Assembly (NCBI GenBank): GCA_945952315.1
Contig: CAMFIE010000005.1
Coordinates: 119,396-183,395 of the forward strand
Direction: 5' to 3'
Length of the DNA stretch: 64,000 nucleotides
DNA from: an uncultured Rhizobium sp.
GTDB taxonomy: Bacteria > Pseudomonadota > Alphaproteobacteria > Rhizobiales > Rhizobiaceae
Each line of letters starts with the position of its first letter. Position 1 is the first letter of the stretch. The translations under genes and the position numbers were made by a program. The notes under the pieces are model-generated. The model saw only the letters and a program-made list of their open reading frames with translations, was not told the DNA's origin and searched no databases. Positions 31,499 to 41,120 of the stretch are shown here, in pieces.

Positions 31499-32548
31499 AT
31501 GACCTGGTACATGCCTTCTGAAACCGCCCCTCACGCCCGCACCTGGATGGCCTTTCCGCGCGAAGGGGTAACGCTGGGCGAGGGCGAGGCCTGGAAGGAA
31601 ACCGGCTATCAGGCCTGGACGGATGTTGCCCATGCGATTGCCGAGTTCGAGCCGGTCACCATGGTGGTCGACCCGTCCGAGCGGGCGCGGGCCGCGCGCA
31701 TGCTCGGCAGCCACATCACCCAGCTTGAAGCGCCGCTCGATGAATTCTGGATGCGCGATTTCGGGCCGACCTTCGTGCTCGACCGTGACCGGCCGGAGGC
31801 GCTCGGTGCCGTCGAGTGGGTGTTCAACGGCTGGGGCGCGCATGCCTGGGCAAGCTGGGAGCATTCCCGCAAGATCGCCCGGCTGATTGCCGCCGAGGTA
31901 GGCGCGGAACTGGTTTCAAGCCCGCTGGTCAACGAAGGCGGCGGCATCCATGTGGATGGCGAGGGAACCGTGCTGGTGACGGAAACTGTCCAGCTCGATC
32001 CGCGCCGGAATCCAGGTATCACCAAAGCGGAGGTCGAGGCGGAGCTCGTGCGCACGCTTGGGGTTTCGAAGATCATCTGGCTGCCGCGCGGGCTGACGCG
32101 CGATTACGAGGATTTCGGCACCAACGGCCATGTGGATATCGTTGCCACCATTGCCGCACCGGCCACCATCCTGCTGCATCGCCAGCCGAATGCGGATCAT
32201 CCCGATCATGCCGTGATGCAGGCGATCCGGGAGCAGCTTTCAGCCGAAACCGACGCGAAAGGCCGCCCCTTCCGGATCATCGATCTCGATGCGCCTGCGC
32301 TTGTTCGCGACGAGCATGGCTTTGTCGATTTCAGCTATGTGAACCATCTGGTGGTGAATGGGGGCGTGGTGGCCTGCGGCTTCGGCGATGAGAAAGCGGA
32401 TGCGACTGCGCGGGCGGGGCTGGAAGCGGCCTATCCCGGGCGTCGGGTGGTAACCATCGATTCGCGCGCGATCTTTGCCCGCGGCGGCGGCATTCACTGC
32501 ATCACCCAGCAGCAGCCCGCAACGGCAGCGGGAGGGGAAGGCGCATGA
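31499..32548 (+). CDS. aguA: Agmatine deiminase family protein
   Basis: 349 residues of the agmatine/peptidylarginine deiminase superfamily, which converts agmatine to N-carbamoylputrescine and ammonia. Visible are the N-terminal MPSETAPHARTWMAFP, WMRDFGPTFVLD, NEGGGIHVDGEGTVLVTE, GHVDIVATI with the catalytic histidine, and near the end FARGGGIHCITQQQP with the nucleophilic cysteine. The last bases overlap the start of the amidase gene (ATGA), so the two enzymes are translationally coupled and probably act on linked substrates. Confidence 0.88.
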   Translation: MTWYMPSETAPHARTWMAFPREGVTLGEGEAWKETGYQAWTDVAHAIAEFEPVTMVVDPSERARAARMLGSHITQLEAPLDEFWMRDFGPTFVLDRDRPEALGAVEWVFNGWGAHAWASWEHSRKIARLIAAEVGAELVSSPLVNEGGGIHVDGEGTVLVTETVQLDPRRNPGITKAEVEAELVRTLGVSKIIWLPRGLTRDYEDFGTNGHVDIVATIAAPATILLHRQPNADHPDHAVMQAIREQLSAETDAKGRPFRIIDLDAPALVRDEHGFVDFSYVNHLVVNGGVVACGFGDEKADATARAGLEAAYPGRRVVTIDSRAIFARGGGIHCITQQQPATAAGGEGA

Positions 32549-34269
32549 GCCGGTTCGATGTGGTCGAAGCCTCGATTGCCGATCTGCGCCAGGCCCTGAA
32601 GGATGGCCGTGTCACCAGTGTGGAACTGGTCGAGGCCTATCTCGACCGCATCCGGCATTTCGATGCGCCCGGAACGGAAACCGCGCTCAATTCCGTCATC
32701 GTCTTCAATCCGCTGGCGCTGGAGGAGGCGCGGGCATCGGACGAGCGGCGGCGCAAGGGTGCGCTTCTCGGCCCGCTCGACGGCATACCCTATACCGCCA
32801 AGGACAGCTATCTGGTGAAAGGCCTCACGGCTGCGGCGGGAAGCCCGGCCTTCGAACATCTGGTTGCCCAGCGCGATGCCTTCACCATCGAGCGGCTGCG
32901 GGCGGGCGGTGCGATCTGCCTCGGGCTCACCAACATGCCGCCAATGGCCAATGGCGGTATGCAGCGCGGGGTCTATGGCCGGGCCGAAAGCCCCTACAAT
33001 GCAGACTGGCTGACCAGCGCCTTCGGTTCCGGCTCGTCGAACGGGTCCGGCACTGCAACCGCCGCTTCCTTCTGCGCCTTCGGGCTGGGGGAGGAGACCT
33101 GGTCGAGCGGGCGGGCGCCCGCCTCCTACAATGCGCTTTGCGCCTACACGCCCTCGCGCGGGGTGATTTCCGTGCGTGGCAACTGGCCGCTGGTGCCGAC
33201 CATGGATGTGGTCGTGCCCCATACCCGCACGATGGCCGATATGCTGGAGCTGCTCGATGTGATCGTTGCGGATGATCCCGATGTGCGGGGTGATTTCTGG
33301 CGGGCGCAGCCCTGGGTGAGGCTTCCGAAGGCGTCCGAGCATCGCCCCGCCTCCTATCCCGCACTCCGGCCCGCGGATGCGGATCAGGCCCGCTCGGCCC
33401 TTGCCGGCAAGCGTTTCGGCGTGCCGAAAATGTATATCAATGCCGACCCGGAGGCCGGGACCAATCCGCAGGGCGGGATCGGCGGGTCTACCGGCCAGCC
33501 GATCATCACCCGCGCCTCGATCATCGCGCTCTGGGAAGAAGCCAAGGCCGCGCTGGAGGCAGCAGGGGCCGAAGTCATCCCTGTCGATTTTCCGGTGGTG
33601 ACCAATTACGAGGCCGATCGTCCGGGCGCGCCTTCGATCCTGACGCGCGGGCTGGTGAGCCCGGATTATGTGCCGCGCGAGATGGTGGATCTGTGTGCCT
33701 TCGCCTGGGAGGATTTTCTCGCCGCCAACGGCGATCCGGCTTTCAACACGCTGGTGCATGTCGATCCGGCGATGATCTTCCCGCGACCGCCGGGCGCGCT
33801 TGCGGACCGCTATACCGGTTTTTCGGACGATCTGCCGCTCTATCCGGCGCAGGTGCGCCATCACCCGGTGCAATCCATCAGCGAAATTCCGCTGATCGAT
33901 GCGGGGATCAGAGGCCTTGAGGAAACCCGGCGGATCGACCTCGAAGTCTGGATGGACGGGCTGAAGCTCGATGCGGTGATTTTCCCCGCTGTTGCCGATA
34001 TCGGCCCGGCGGACATGGATATCAACGAGGCATCCGCTGATCTCGGCTGGCGAAACGGGGTCTGGGTGGCCAATGGCAATCTGGCGATCCGCCATCTCGG
34101 CATTCCGACGGTGACAGTGCCGATGGGCGCCATGCCGGATACGCGCATGCCGGTTGGCCTCACCTTCGCGGGCCGTGCCTATGATGATCCTGACCTGTTG
34201 AGGCTTGCCGCTGCCTTCGAGGCAACAGGCGACCGCCGCGACCCGCCGCCGCGCACGCCGAGGCTGTGA
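32545..34269 (+). CDS. Amidase-signature family hydrolase
   Basis: 574 residues. The Ser-cisSer-Lys catalytic signature is visible: lysine in GIPYTAKDSYLVKGL (about residue 91) and the glycine/serine motif FGSGSSNGSGTATAASFC with the oxyanion loop. The protein is longer than many amidases (about 470). The substrate is not evident. Coupling to the agmatine deiminase suggests it may hydrolyse N-carbamoylputrescine or a related ureido compound, a step normally done by the unrelated nitrilase-family AguB. This is inference from context only. Confidence 0.85.
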   Translation: MSRFDVVEASIADLRQALKDGRVTSVELVEAYLDRIRHFDAPGTETALNSVIVFNPLALEEARASDERRRKGALLGPLDGIPYTAKDSYLVKGLTAAAGSPAFEHLVAQRDAFTIERLRAGGAICLGLTNMPPMANGGMQRGVYGRAESPYNADWLTSAFGSGSSNGSGTATAASFCAFGLGEETWSSGRAPASYNALCAYTPSRGVISVRGNWPLVPTMDVVVPHTRTMADMLELLDVIVADDPDVRGDFWRAQPWVRLPKASEHRPASYPALRPADADQARSALAGKRFGVPKMYINADPEAGTNPQGGIGGSTGQPIITRASIIALWEEAKAALEAAGAEVIPVDFPVVTNYEADRPGAPSILTRGLVSPDYVPREMVDLCAFAWEDFLAANGDPAFNTLVHVDPAMIFPRPPGALADRYTGFSDDLPLYPAQVRHHPVQSISEIPLIDAGIRGLEETRRIDLEVWMDGLKLDAVIFPAVADIGPADMDINEASADLGWRNGVWVANGNLAIRHLGIPTVTVPMGAMPDTRMPVGLTFAGRAYDDPDLLRLAAAFEATGDRRDPPPRTPRL

Positions 34270-34284
34270 CCGGAGAGATCGGGC

Positions 34285-35172
34285 TCAGGCGGTCTTCGCC
34301 TTGCCGCGTTCGGCAATCGCAATGCCGCCAAGCGAAAGGGCAAGGGCTGCAAGGTGATAGGCATGCAGCGTTTCGCCGAGAATGGCGATGGAAAGCAACG
34401 TGCCGAATACCGGGACGAGATTGATGAACAGCCCGGCGCGGTTCGGGCCGATCCCTTCCACGCCGATGATGAAGGCGACCTGCGCGAGCAGCGAGGAAAC
34501 CACCCCGGCATAAAGCGTGATCAGCCAGCCTTGCGCGTCTGGCCAGAGCAGCGCACCGTTCCAGTCTTCCCACCAGAGCAGCGGCAGCGAGGTGACGAGC
34601 GCGGCCAGCGCCGGCATCGCCATCAGGCTTTTCCAGCTGATCGGCGGCTTGTAGCGCAGGATGACGGTGTAGACCGCATAGCAGGCAACCGCGACCAGCA
34701 TCAGCAGGTCACCGTAGTTCACCCCGAGTGTCAGCAGGCTTTTCAGATCGCCATGCGAGGCCACGACCGCAACACCGAGCAGTGTCAGCGAGAAGCCGAT
34801 GATCTGCGGAAATGTGACGCGGGTTGAAAACAGCGCGAAATTGATCACGAAGATCAGCATCGGGATGCCCGCCTGAACAATCGCGACATTGATCGCCGTG
34901 GTGTGGTGCAGGGCCGTGTACATCAGGGCATTGAAGGCGGTGTAGCCAATGGCGCCATAGGCCAGAAACAGCGGCAGATGCTGCCGCACCACCGGCCAGT
35001 CTTTCCGCAATTGCGGGCCGGAAACAACGACAAGCACCGCCATGGCAAAGGCCCAGCGACAAAAAGTCAGCGCCATCGGGCTGATATGCCCGGCCGCAAG
35101 CTTGCCCGCAATCGCATTGCCGCCCCAGGAGAGCGTGGCAATCAGCAGGAACAGATAGGATTTCTTGGCCAA
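34285..35172 (-). CDS. EamA/DMT-family transporter
   Basis: 295 residues with about ten hydrophobic helices arranged as two EamA repeats (about 5-140 and 150-285). The pattern includes ATLSWGGNAIAGKLAAGHISPMALTFCRWAFA in the first repeat and a WLITLYAGVVSSLLAQVAFIIGVEGIGPNRAGLFINLVPVFGTLLSI helix block in the second. This is typical of drug/metabolite exporters; the substrate cannot be told. It converges with the amidase gene and is divergent from the next small gene. Confidence 0.88.
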   Translation of the reverse strand: MAKKSYLFLLIATLSWGGNAIAGKLAAGHISPMALTFCRWAFAMAVLVVVSGPQLRKDWPVVRQHLPLFLAYGAIGYTAFNALMYTALHHTTAINVAIVQAGIPMLIFVINFALFSTRVTFPQIIGFSLTLLGVAVVASHGDLKSLLTLGVNYGDLLMLVAVACYAVYTVILRYKPPISWKSLMAMPALAALVTSLPLLWWEDWNGALLWPDAQGWLITLYAGVVSSLLAQVAFIIGVEGIGPNRAGLFINLVPVFGTLLSIAILGETLHAYHLAALALSLGGIAIAERGKAKTA

Positions 35173-35281
35173 GGAACAGTATTTCCGGGACTATTGGGCG
35201 CTGTCGCGCAACGGATTTCCCGGGCACTATGCCCAAAACGCCTGTAATGTCACGCTGAAACAGTTTTTTGCCGAGGGGACG

Positions 35282-35800
35282 ATGCCGTTACGTCTACTTT
35301 ACATTATGCTCTGCACGGCACTGCCGATGCTTGCAGTCGCCGATGACCGTTGGGTGCCGGAGTTCCTGAGCGATCCGGCTGCCTGCGAGAACAGTGAAAT
35401 CGATGCTCTCTATGATACGCGGGACCAACGGCTCCATTATCACAACGTTTCCGGTCCGACGAAAGCAGTGCCGCTTCCGCCTAATTCCACGATTTCGGTT
35501 GTCGGCGAATGCAAGCCGGGGGCGTTTACGCATGCGGATCTGGTGGTGAGAGGGCGCCTCTTTGGCGAGGCCTTCGACAGGATGACGCTTCCGGTCGACC
35601 CTGACTGCGACCCCGGCCTCTCCTATAGTGTCTATTTCAATATGCCCGCTGCCGATCTACAGGTCCGGATCAGGCAGCATTATGGAAGTATCGTGCCGAT
35701 TATCGAACCCCGGGCAGGGGAAGTGATTGTGGAAACGAGCTATCTTCGCGAAGAGAAGGGAAAGGCTGTTTACACCTGCAGTCTGAACGAATTCGATTGA
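35282..35800 (+). CDS. Hypothetical secreted protein
   Basis: 172 residues, family not recognised. A cleavable signal peptide (MPLRLLYIMLCTALPMLAVA-D) indicates export. The mature part has four cysteines (PAACENS, GECKPG, DPDCDPG, YTCSL), which may form two disulfides, and is predicted beta-rich. The ATG at 35282 was chosen because it follows GAGGGGACG and gives the signal peptide. It is monocistronic. Confidence 0.65.
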   Translation: MPLRLLYIMLCTALPMLAVADDRWVPEFLSDPAACENSEIDALYDTRDQRLHYHNVSGPTKAVPLPPNSTISVVGECKPGAFTHADLVVRGRLFGEAFDRMTLPVDPDCDPGLSYSVYFNMPAADLQVRIRQHYGSIVPIIEPRAGEVIVETSYLREEKGKAVYTCSLNEFD

Positions 35801-35976
35801 ACCCCACAGGCACAGGGATAACTGCCATTCGCTATACCTTCGCCTAAATTCCTTGTCCGGCTGCCAAAAAGCCTTTTTCGCAGGTTTTAAGGAGTCGCTT
35901 TCCCGGAAACAAAGCATTATAGATGCGCGGGTTTGAGAGGGCGCGGGACCAGCGCAGGACTGAAGGATTGTTGTAG

Positions 35977-37275
35977 ATGACGAATGTCGTGGTAGTCGGT
36001 TCCCAGTGGGGCGATGAAGGCAAGGGCAAGATTGTGGACTGGTTGTCCGAGCGCGCCGATGTGGTCGTGCGCTTTCAGGGCGGTCACAATGCCGGCCATA
36101 CGCTGGTGATCGACGGCGTGAGCTACAAGCTGTCGCTGATGCCCTCCGGCGTCGTGCGTCCCGGCAAGCTCGCCGTGATCGGCAATGGCGTCGTGGTCGA
36201 TCCGCATGCGCTTCTCGCCGAAATCGACAAGCTTGCCGCGCAGGGTGTGAAGGTCACGCCCGAAAACCTGCGCATTGCCGACAATGCGACGCTGATCCTG
36301 TCCGTTCATCGCGAGCTGGACGGCATGCGCGAGGATGCGGCTGCCGCCAATGGCACCAAGATCGGCACCACCCGCCGTGGCATCGGCCCGGCCTATGAAG
36401 ACAAGGTCGGCCGTCGCGCGATCCGCGTGATGGATCTTGCCGAACCGGATGCGCTTGCCGCCAAGGTGGAGCGGCTGCTCACCCATCACAACGCGCTGCG
36501 CCGTGGTTTTGGCGTCGCTGAAATCGCGCATGAGACGATCATGCAGGAACTCACCGCAATCACCGATCGCGTGCTGCCCTTCCGCGATACGATCTGGCTG
36601 CTGCTGGACAAGGAGCGCCGCCGCGGCGCCCGCATCCTGTTCGAAGGCGCGCAGGGCTCGCTGCTCGATATCGACCACGGCACCTATCCTTTCGTGACCT
36701 CGTCCAACACTGTTGCCGGGCAGGCGGCTGCCGGTTCCGGCATGGGGCCGGGGGCGCTCGGTTACATCCTCGGCATCACCAAGGCCTACACGACCCGCGT
36801 TGGCGAAGGCCCGTTCCCGACCGAGCTGCATGACGAGATCGGCCAGTTCCTCGGCGAGCGTGGCCGTGAATTCGGCACGGTCACCGGGCGCAAGCGCCGT
36901 TGCGGCTGGTTCGATGCGGCGCTGGTGCGCCAGTCGGTTGCCACCAATGGCATCACCGGCATCGCGCTCACCAAGCTCGATGTGCTGGATGGTCTCGACG
37001 AGCTGAAAATCTGCGTCGGCTATACGCTCGATGGTGTGGAGATCGATCACCTTCCGGCAAGCCAGGCCGCGCAGGCGCGTGTCGAGCCGGTCTATATCAC
37101 GCTGGAAGGCTGGAAGGAATCGACGGTCGGTGCACGCAAATGGGCCGATCTGCCCGCGCAGGCGATCAAATATGTGCGTCAGGTGGAGGAATTGATCGGT
37201 TGCCCGGTCGCTCTCCTGTCCACAAGTCCGGAACGGGATGACACCATACTTGTGACCGACCCGTTTGAAGACTAA
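35977..37275 (+). CDS. purA: Adenylosuccinate synthetase
   Basis: 432 residues. PurA condenses IMP and aspartate using GTP, the first committed step to AMP. The N terminus has the GTP-binding loop [19 protein letters not shown], then [50 protein letters not shown] and a C-terminal [11 protein letters not shown], all diagnostic. The gene next to it encodes a membrane protein, with rpoH beyond. Confidence 0.97.
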   Translation: MTNVVVVGSQWGDEGKGKIVDWLSERADVVVRFQGGHNAGHTLVIDGVSYKLSLMPSGVVRPGKLAVIGNGVVVDPHALLAEIDKLAAQGVKVTPENLRIADNATLILSVHRELDGMREDAAAANGTKIGTTRRGIGPAYEDKVGRRAIRVMDLAEPDALAAKVERLLTHHNALRRGFGVAEIAHETIMQELTAITDRVLPFRDTIWLLLDKERRRGARILFEGAQGSLLDIDHGTYPFVTSSNTVAGQAAAGSGMGPGALGYILGITKAYTTRVGEGPFPTELHDEIGQFLGERGREFGTVTGRKRRCGWFDAALVRQSVATNGITGIALTKLDVLDGLDELKICVGYTLDGVEIDHLPASQAAQARVEPVYITLEGWKESTVGARKWADLPAQAIKYVRQVEELIGCPVALLSTSPERDDTILVTDPFED

Positions 37276-37330
37276 TGTCTCGGCGTGTTTGGTTAGCGGG
37301 GTGTAAACCGTTGTTCACGAGAAATGACTG

Positions 37331-39961
37331 ATGGCTGATTTTGTAGCAGTTATACGCAGGGCCGTTGACGGCCTCTCGGACAATACGCCCGAAATGCGCG
37401 TAAAGGTCTACGAAAAGGCCCGCAGTGCCGTGCTGCGCCAGCTGGAAGGCATGAAGCCGCGTCCCCCCGAGGAGATGTTGCGCCGCCAGCTGGAAAAGCT
37501 CGAGACGGCCATTCAGCAGGTCGAGGAAGAACACCAGGCTGCCCTGCCTGCCGTTGAGGAAGAGGCACCCGAACCGGAAGTCCCCGTTGCCGCCGCGCCC
37601 GAACCGGAACCGGTTCCCGCGCCAGCCGCGCCGCAGCAGCCGGAGCCTCCACTGGCTGCCGAACCCGAACCTGTCGCGGAAGCCGTGCCGGAGCCCACGG
37701 TTCATGAGGCCTATCAGCCTGCGGTTGAAGCCCCGGCCCATGTGGAACCGGTCGCCGAACCCGAACCGGTTGCGGTGGAACCCGAACCGGTTCACGCCGC
37801 CCCGGACCTTGCGCCGGTGATCGAGGATGCCCCGGCCGAAACCCATGCGGATGCCGCGCCGATGCCGCAGGCAGAGGCCGTGGCCTTTGAACCGCAGCCG
37901 GAAGAGCCGCAGACGGAGCTGGTCGCGCCGGAACCGGCTGTGGATGCCGTTTCAAGTGTCGAAGCGCCCGCCAACGATCCTTCACCCGAACCCGTGATGC
38001 CGGTTGAAACCGCTCCGCCGGTGGTGCCTGCTGCGCCGAAGCCTGCGGTTGCCGGTGTCTTCCTGTTCGGTGACGAGAGCTGGGCAGGGGATGAAGAAGA
38101 GGTCGCGGCTGCCCCCCAGCCGGTTGCGCCGCCAGTCATCCCGGTTGCGGAAGCACCGGCCTTTGTGCCGGAGCCGGAGCCCGTTGCAATCGTGCCGGAA
38201 CCGGAACCGGTCGCGGTGATCCCTGAAGCAGTGGAGCCGGTCTTCGCAGCGGTCGAGGCGGTGACGCCTGCCGCGCCCGAAGCCGATCCCTATGCGGATT
38301 TCCCGATCGAGGAGCCGACCGCGAAATACAGCCAGCACTGGCAGTCTCCGGAAGAGATCGCTGCCGCCTCCGTTCCTGAAGCCATGGACTGGCCGGAAGG
38401 CGGCATGGTGATTGACGCCACGGCCGAACCCGCCGTCGAAGAGTGGACCGCGCAGGCGGTTGCCGTTGATGCGCCGGTCACGCTGGAACCCGTCGAGGAA
38501 CCGCAACCCTTCAGCCTGTCGCCGGACAGCGGCCATGTGGTGGAAGATCCCTTCGCCTGGCATCCCGAAACCCATGTCGAGCGGATGGCAGAGCCGGTCG
38601 TGGACGCGGTTCTGTCCGAGTCGGTGAACAATGTCATCCATGCGGATTTCTCCGCCCATCGTCAGGAGCCTGTCGCCGCTGCTCCGGAAGAGGGTCCGGT
38701 GGTGGCTGAACCGGTTGCCGCCGAGACCGATCTTCTTGCGAATGAAGACTGGGATCGCTCGCCGTTCGAGGACGAGGGCACGGCGGATCGCAATGCGACA
38801 CGGCCCGCCACGGCTCGCGGCTGGGACAATGCGGATGATTTTTCGGCTTCCAGGCCTGCGGAGATCACGGATCCCGGTTTTGAGGAATTTGATCCGGATG
38901 CGTTTCAGGCGCTGGAAAAGCCTGCGCGTTCCTATCGCATCCAGCCGAAGCGCCGGTTTGACTTCACCACCATCGGCATCGGTTTGCTGGGGCTGGTGAT
39001 CGTTGCCGGGGCCGGGTATGGCGCCTGGCGGCTGCGCGATACGCTGAGCGGTCTTGTTACAGGTCTGGTTTCCAATCCGCCTGCGGAAGAAGTGACCAAG
39101 CCCGCGACGGCAAAGCCTGCGGACAATGCCGCAAAGCCTGCAGCCGACGCGGCAAAGCCTGCGGTCAATGCGGCGGCGACCGAGCCGGTCGAGCCGGATG
39201 TGCAGAAATTCACCCAGCGGCTGCGCGCCGATGGAACGGAAGTGGACGAGGGCAAGGCCAAGGGCACCGGCGATGGCGAGGGCAAGACCGTTGCCGAGCA
39301 GACGGTCGCCTCTGCAGCACCTGAAAACACGCCGTCACCGGTACCGAATGGCAAGGTCGAGAATCAGGCGCCCATCCCGGTTGGCGTCGCCCAGAAGATG
39401 TTCCTCTACGAGGAGCGTGTCGGCCAGACGTCGCCGGTTGCGGTCGAGGGCTCGGTGGTCTGGTCGGTAAAGACCGAAACCGGTGATAACGGCAAGCCGG
39501 AAACCGAAGTGCAGGGACAGGTGACAACGCCGGAGCGTGGCCTTTCGGCGCTCATTACCTTCAAGCGCAATTTCGATCCGTCGCTGCCCGCCAGCCATCT
39601 GGTCGAGCTGGTCTTCTCGCTGCCAGCCAATTTTGATGGCGGCGGCATCGAGAGCGTGCAGCGCGTGGCCTTCAAGCAGACGGAGCAGGATCGCGGGGAT
39701 GCGCTGGTGGCGGTTCCGGCCAAGATCACCGACGATTTCCACATGATCGCGCTCAATGACTTTGCCGATGCGCGCGCCTTCAATCTGAAGCTGATGCAGA
39801 CCCGCGACTGGATCGACATTCCGATTGCCTATCGCAACGGCCGCCGTGCGCTTCTGACCATGCAGAAGGGCACGACCGGCACGGAAGCCTTCAATCAGGC
39901 GCTGGCCGCCTGGGCTGCCGAGGAACCGGCGGCGAGTGCTGCGCCGGCCAACCCGCAGTAA
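37331..39961 (+). CDS. Large acidic proline-rich single-pass membrane protein
   Basis: 876 residues, function unknown. The first about 70 residues form a charged helical segment (AVIRRAVDGLSDNTPEMRVKVYEKARSAVLRQLE). Residues about 75-520 are Pro/Glu/Ala/Val-rich low complexity with repeated PEP, EPVA and PEPV units. A basic stretch (QPKRRFDF) precedes one transmembrane helix at about 544-567. The C-terminal domain (about 690-865) is conserved-looking and probably faces the periplasm. The layout of disordered cytoplasmic arm, helix and periplasmic domain resembles envelope scaffold proteins. It lies 55 bases after purA and is followed by a terminator. Confidence 0.75.
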   Translation: MADFVAVIRRAVDGLSDNTPEMRVKVYEKARSAVLRQLEGMKPRPPEEMLRRQLEKLETAIQQVEEEHQAALPAVEEEAPEPEVPVAAAPEPEPVPAPAAPQQPEPPLAAEPEPVAEAVPEPTVHEAYQPAVEAPAHVEPVAEPEPVAVEPEPVHAAPDLAPVIEDAPAETHADAAPMPQAEAVAFEPQPEEPQTELVAPEPAVDAVSSVEAPANDPSPEPVMPVETAPPVVPAAPKPAVAGVFLFGDESWAGDEEEVAAAPQPVAPPVIPVAEAPAFVPEPEPVAIVPEPEPVAVIPEAVEPVFAAVEAVTPAAPEADPYADFPIEEPTAKYSQHWQSPEEIAAASVPEAMDWPEGGMVIDATAEPAVEEWTAQAVAVDAPVTLEPVEEPQPFSLSPDSGHVVEDPFAWHPETHVERMAEPVVDAVLSESVNNVIHADFSAHRQEPVAAAPEEGPVVAEPVAAETDLLANEDWDRSPFEDEGTADRNATRPATARGWDNADDFSASRPAEITDPGFEEFDPDAFQALEKPARSYRIQPKRRFDFTTIGIGLLGLVIVAGAGYGAWRLRDTLSGLVTGLVSNPPAEEVTKPATAKPADNAAKPAADAAKPAVNAAATEPVEPDVQKFTQRLRADGTEVDEGKAKGTGDGEGKTVAEQTVASAAPENTPSPVPNGKVENQAPIPVGVAQKMFLYEERVGQTSPVAVEGSVVWSVKTETGDNGKPETEVQGQVTTPERGLSALITFKRNFDPSLPASHLVELVFSLPANFDGGGIESVQRVAFKQTEQDRGDALVAVPAKITDDFHMIALNDFADARAFNLKLMQTRDWIDIPIAYRNGRRALLTMQKGTTGTEAFNQALAAWAAEEPAASAAPANPQ

Positions 39962-39993
39962 AAGCAGCGCCCTACGAGACCCTGCAAAAACAG

Positions 39994-40025
39994 AACCCGG
40001 CCTGATTGCTCAGGACGGGTTTTTT
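39994..40025 (+). terminator. Terminator between the acidic membrane protein gene and rpoH
   Basis: AACCCGGCCTGA and TCAGGACGGGTT pair with a small internal mismatch and a TTGC loop, and run into six T. It faces the convergent rpoH gene. Confidence 0.78.
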
Positions 40026-40050
40026 GTATGGTGACTGTCCGAAGCGGGAA

Positions 40051-40953
40051 TTAGGCGTCGACCAGCTTCAGCGCCTTCTGGCGTTCGGCTGCATCCTTCT
40101 GCACGGCTTCCTGCACCTTTTCGAAGGCACGCACCTCGATCTGGCGCACGCGCTCGCGGCTGATGTCGAATTCGGCCGAAAGGTCTTCCAGCGTCGCCGG
40201 ATCTTCCGACAGGCGGCGAGCCTCGAAAATACGGCGCTCGCGGTCGTTCAGGACAGACATGGCGCGCGCCAGCATGCCGCGGCGGGTTTCCAGTTCGTCC
40301 TGCTCGATCAGCACGGTTTCCTGGCTGTCGTGGTCATCCACCAGCCAGTCCTGCCATTGGCCGGACTCGCCCTCGGATGCGCGGATCGGAGCGTTGAGTG
40401 ACGCATCGCCCGAAAGGCGGCGGTCCATCGAGACCACTTCCTCCGGCGAGACATTGAGCTTCTGCGCAATGGCTTCCACCTGCTCCGGCTTCAGGTCACC
40501 ATCATCGATGGCCTGAATGCGGCCCTTGAGGCGGCGAAGGTTGAAGAACAGCCGCTTCTGGTTGGCGGTCGTGCCCATCTTCACCAGCGACCAGGAGCGC
40601 AGCACATATTCCTGAATGGCGGCCTTGATCCACCACATGGCATAGGTCGCCAGACGGAAGCCGCGATCCGGCTCGAATTTCTTGACGGCCTGCATCAGGC
40701 CGACATTGCCTTCGGAAATCACTTCGCCAATCGGCAGGCCATAGCCGCGATAGCCCATGGCGATTTTCGCGACGAGCCGCAAATGGCTGGTCACGAGCTT
40801 GTGGGCGGCGTCGCGATCCTGATGCTCGTGATAGCGCTTGGCGAGCATGTACTCTTCCTGCGGCTCCAGCATCGGAAACTTGCGGACTTCATCAAGATAA
40901 CGGTTCAGACCGGCTTCACCGGCGGTAATGGACGGCAAGGATGAACGGGCCAT
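40051..40953 (-). CDS. rpoH: Heat-shock sigma factor RpoH
   Basis: 300 residues, sigma-70 family group 3. Region 1.2 (YLDEVRKFPMLEPQEEYMLAKRY) is followed by regions 2.1-2.4 with SHLRLVAKIAMGYRGYGLPIGEVISEGNVGLMQAVKKFEPDRGFRLATYAMWWIKAAIQEYVLRSWSLVK. Then comes the RpoH-box-type segment QKRLFFNLRRLK, and region 4 ends SAEFDISRERVRQIEVRAFEKVQ. It directs RNA polymerase to chaperone and protease promoters. The ATG at 40953 gives the family start MARSSLPSI. It is convergent with the preceding membrane protein gene. Confidence 0.95.
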   Translation of the reverse strand: MARSSLPSITAGEAGLNRYLDEVRKFPMLEPQEEYMLAKRYHEHQDRDAAHKLVTSHLRLVAKIAMGYRGYGLPIGEVISEGNVGLMQAVKKFEPDRGFRLATYAMWWIKAAIQEYVLRSWSLVKMGTTANQKRLFFNLRRLKGRIQAIDDGDLKPEQVEAIAQKLNVSPEEVVSMDRRLSGDASLNAPIRASEGESGQWQDWLVDDHDSQETVLIEQDELETRRGMLARAMSVLNDRERRIFEARRLSEDPATLEDLSAEFDISRERVRQIEVRAFEKVQEAVQKDAAERQKALKLVDA

Positions 40954-41120
40954 AAAGCACCCCCCTCGAAATGGATCGGCCCCCAGCGGAAACACTCTTC
41001 GGGCAGCCGCCGACGGCCAGTTTCAGCGCCATCGGACGCTATGAAGTAAGAACGGGATCATGGTCTTTCAAGGGCAGGAATAGGGATTTTGTTCCCCTTT
41101 TTTTCTCCTGCCGTGAAAGC

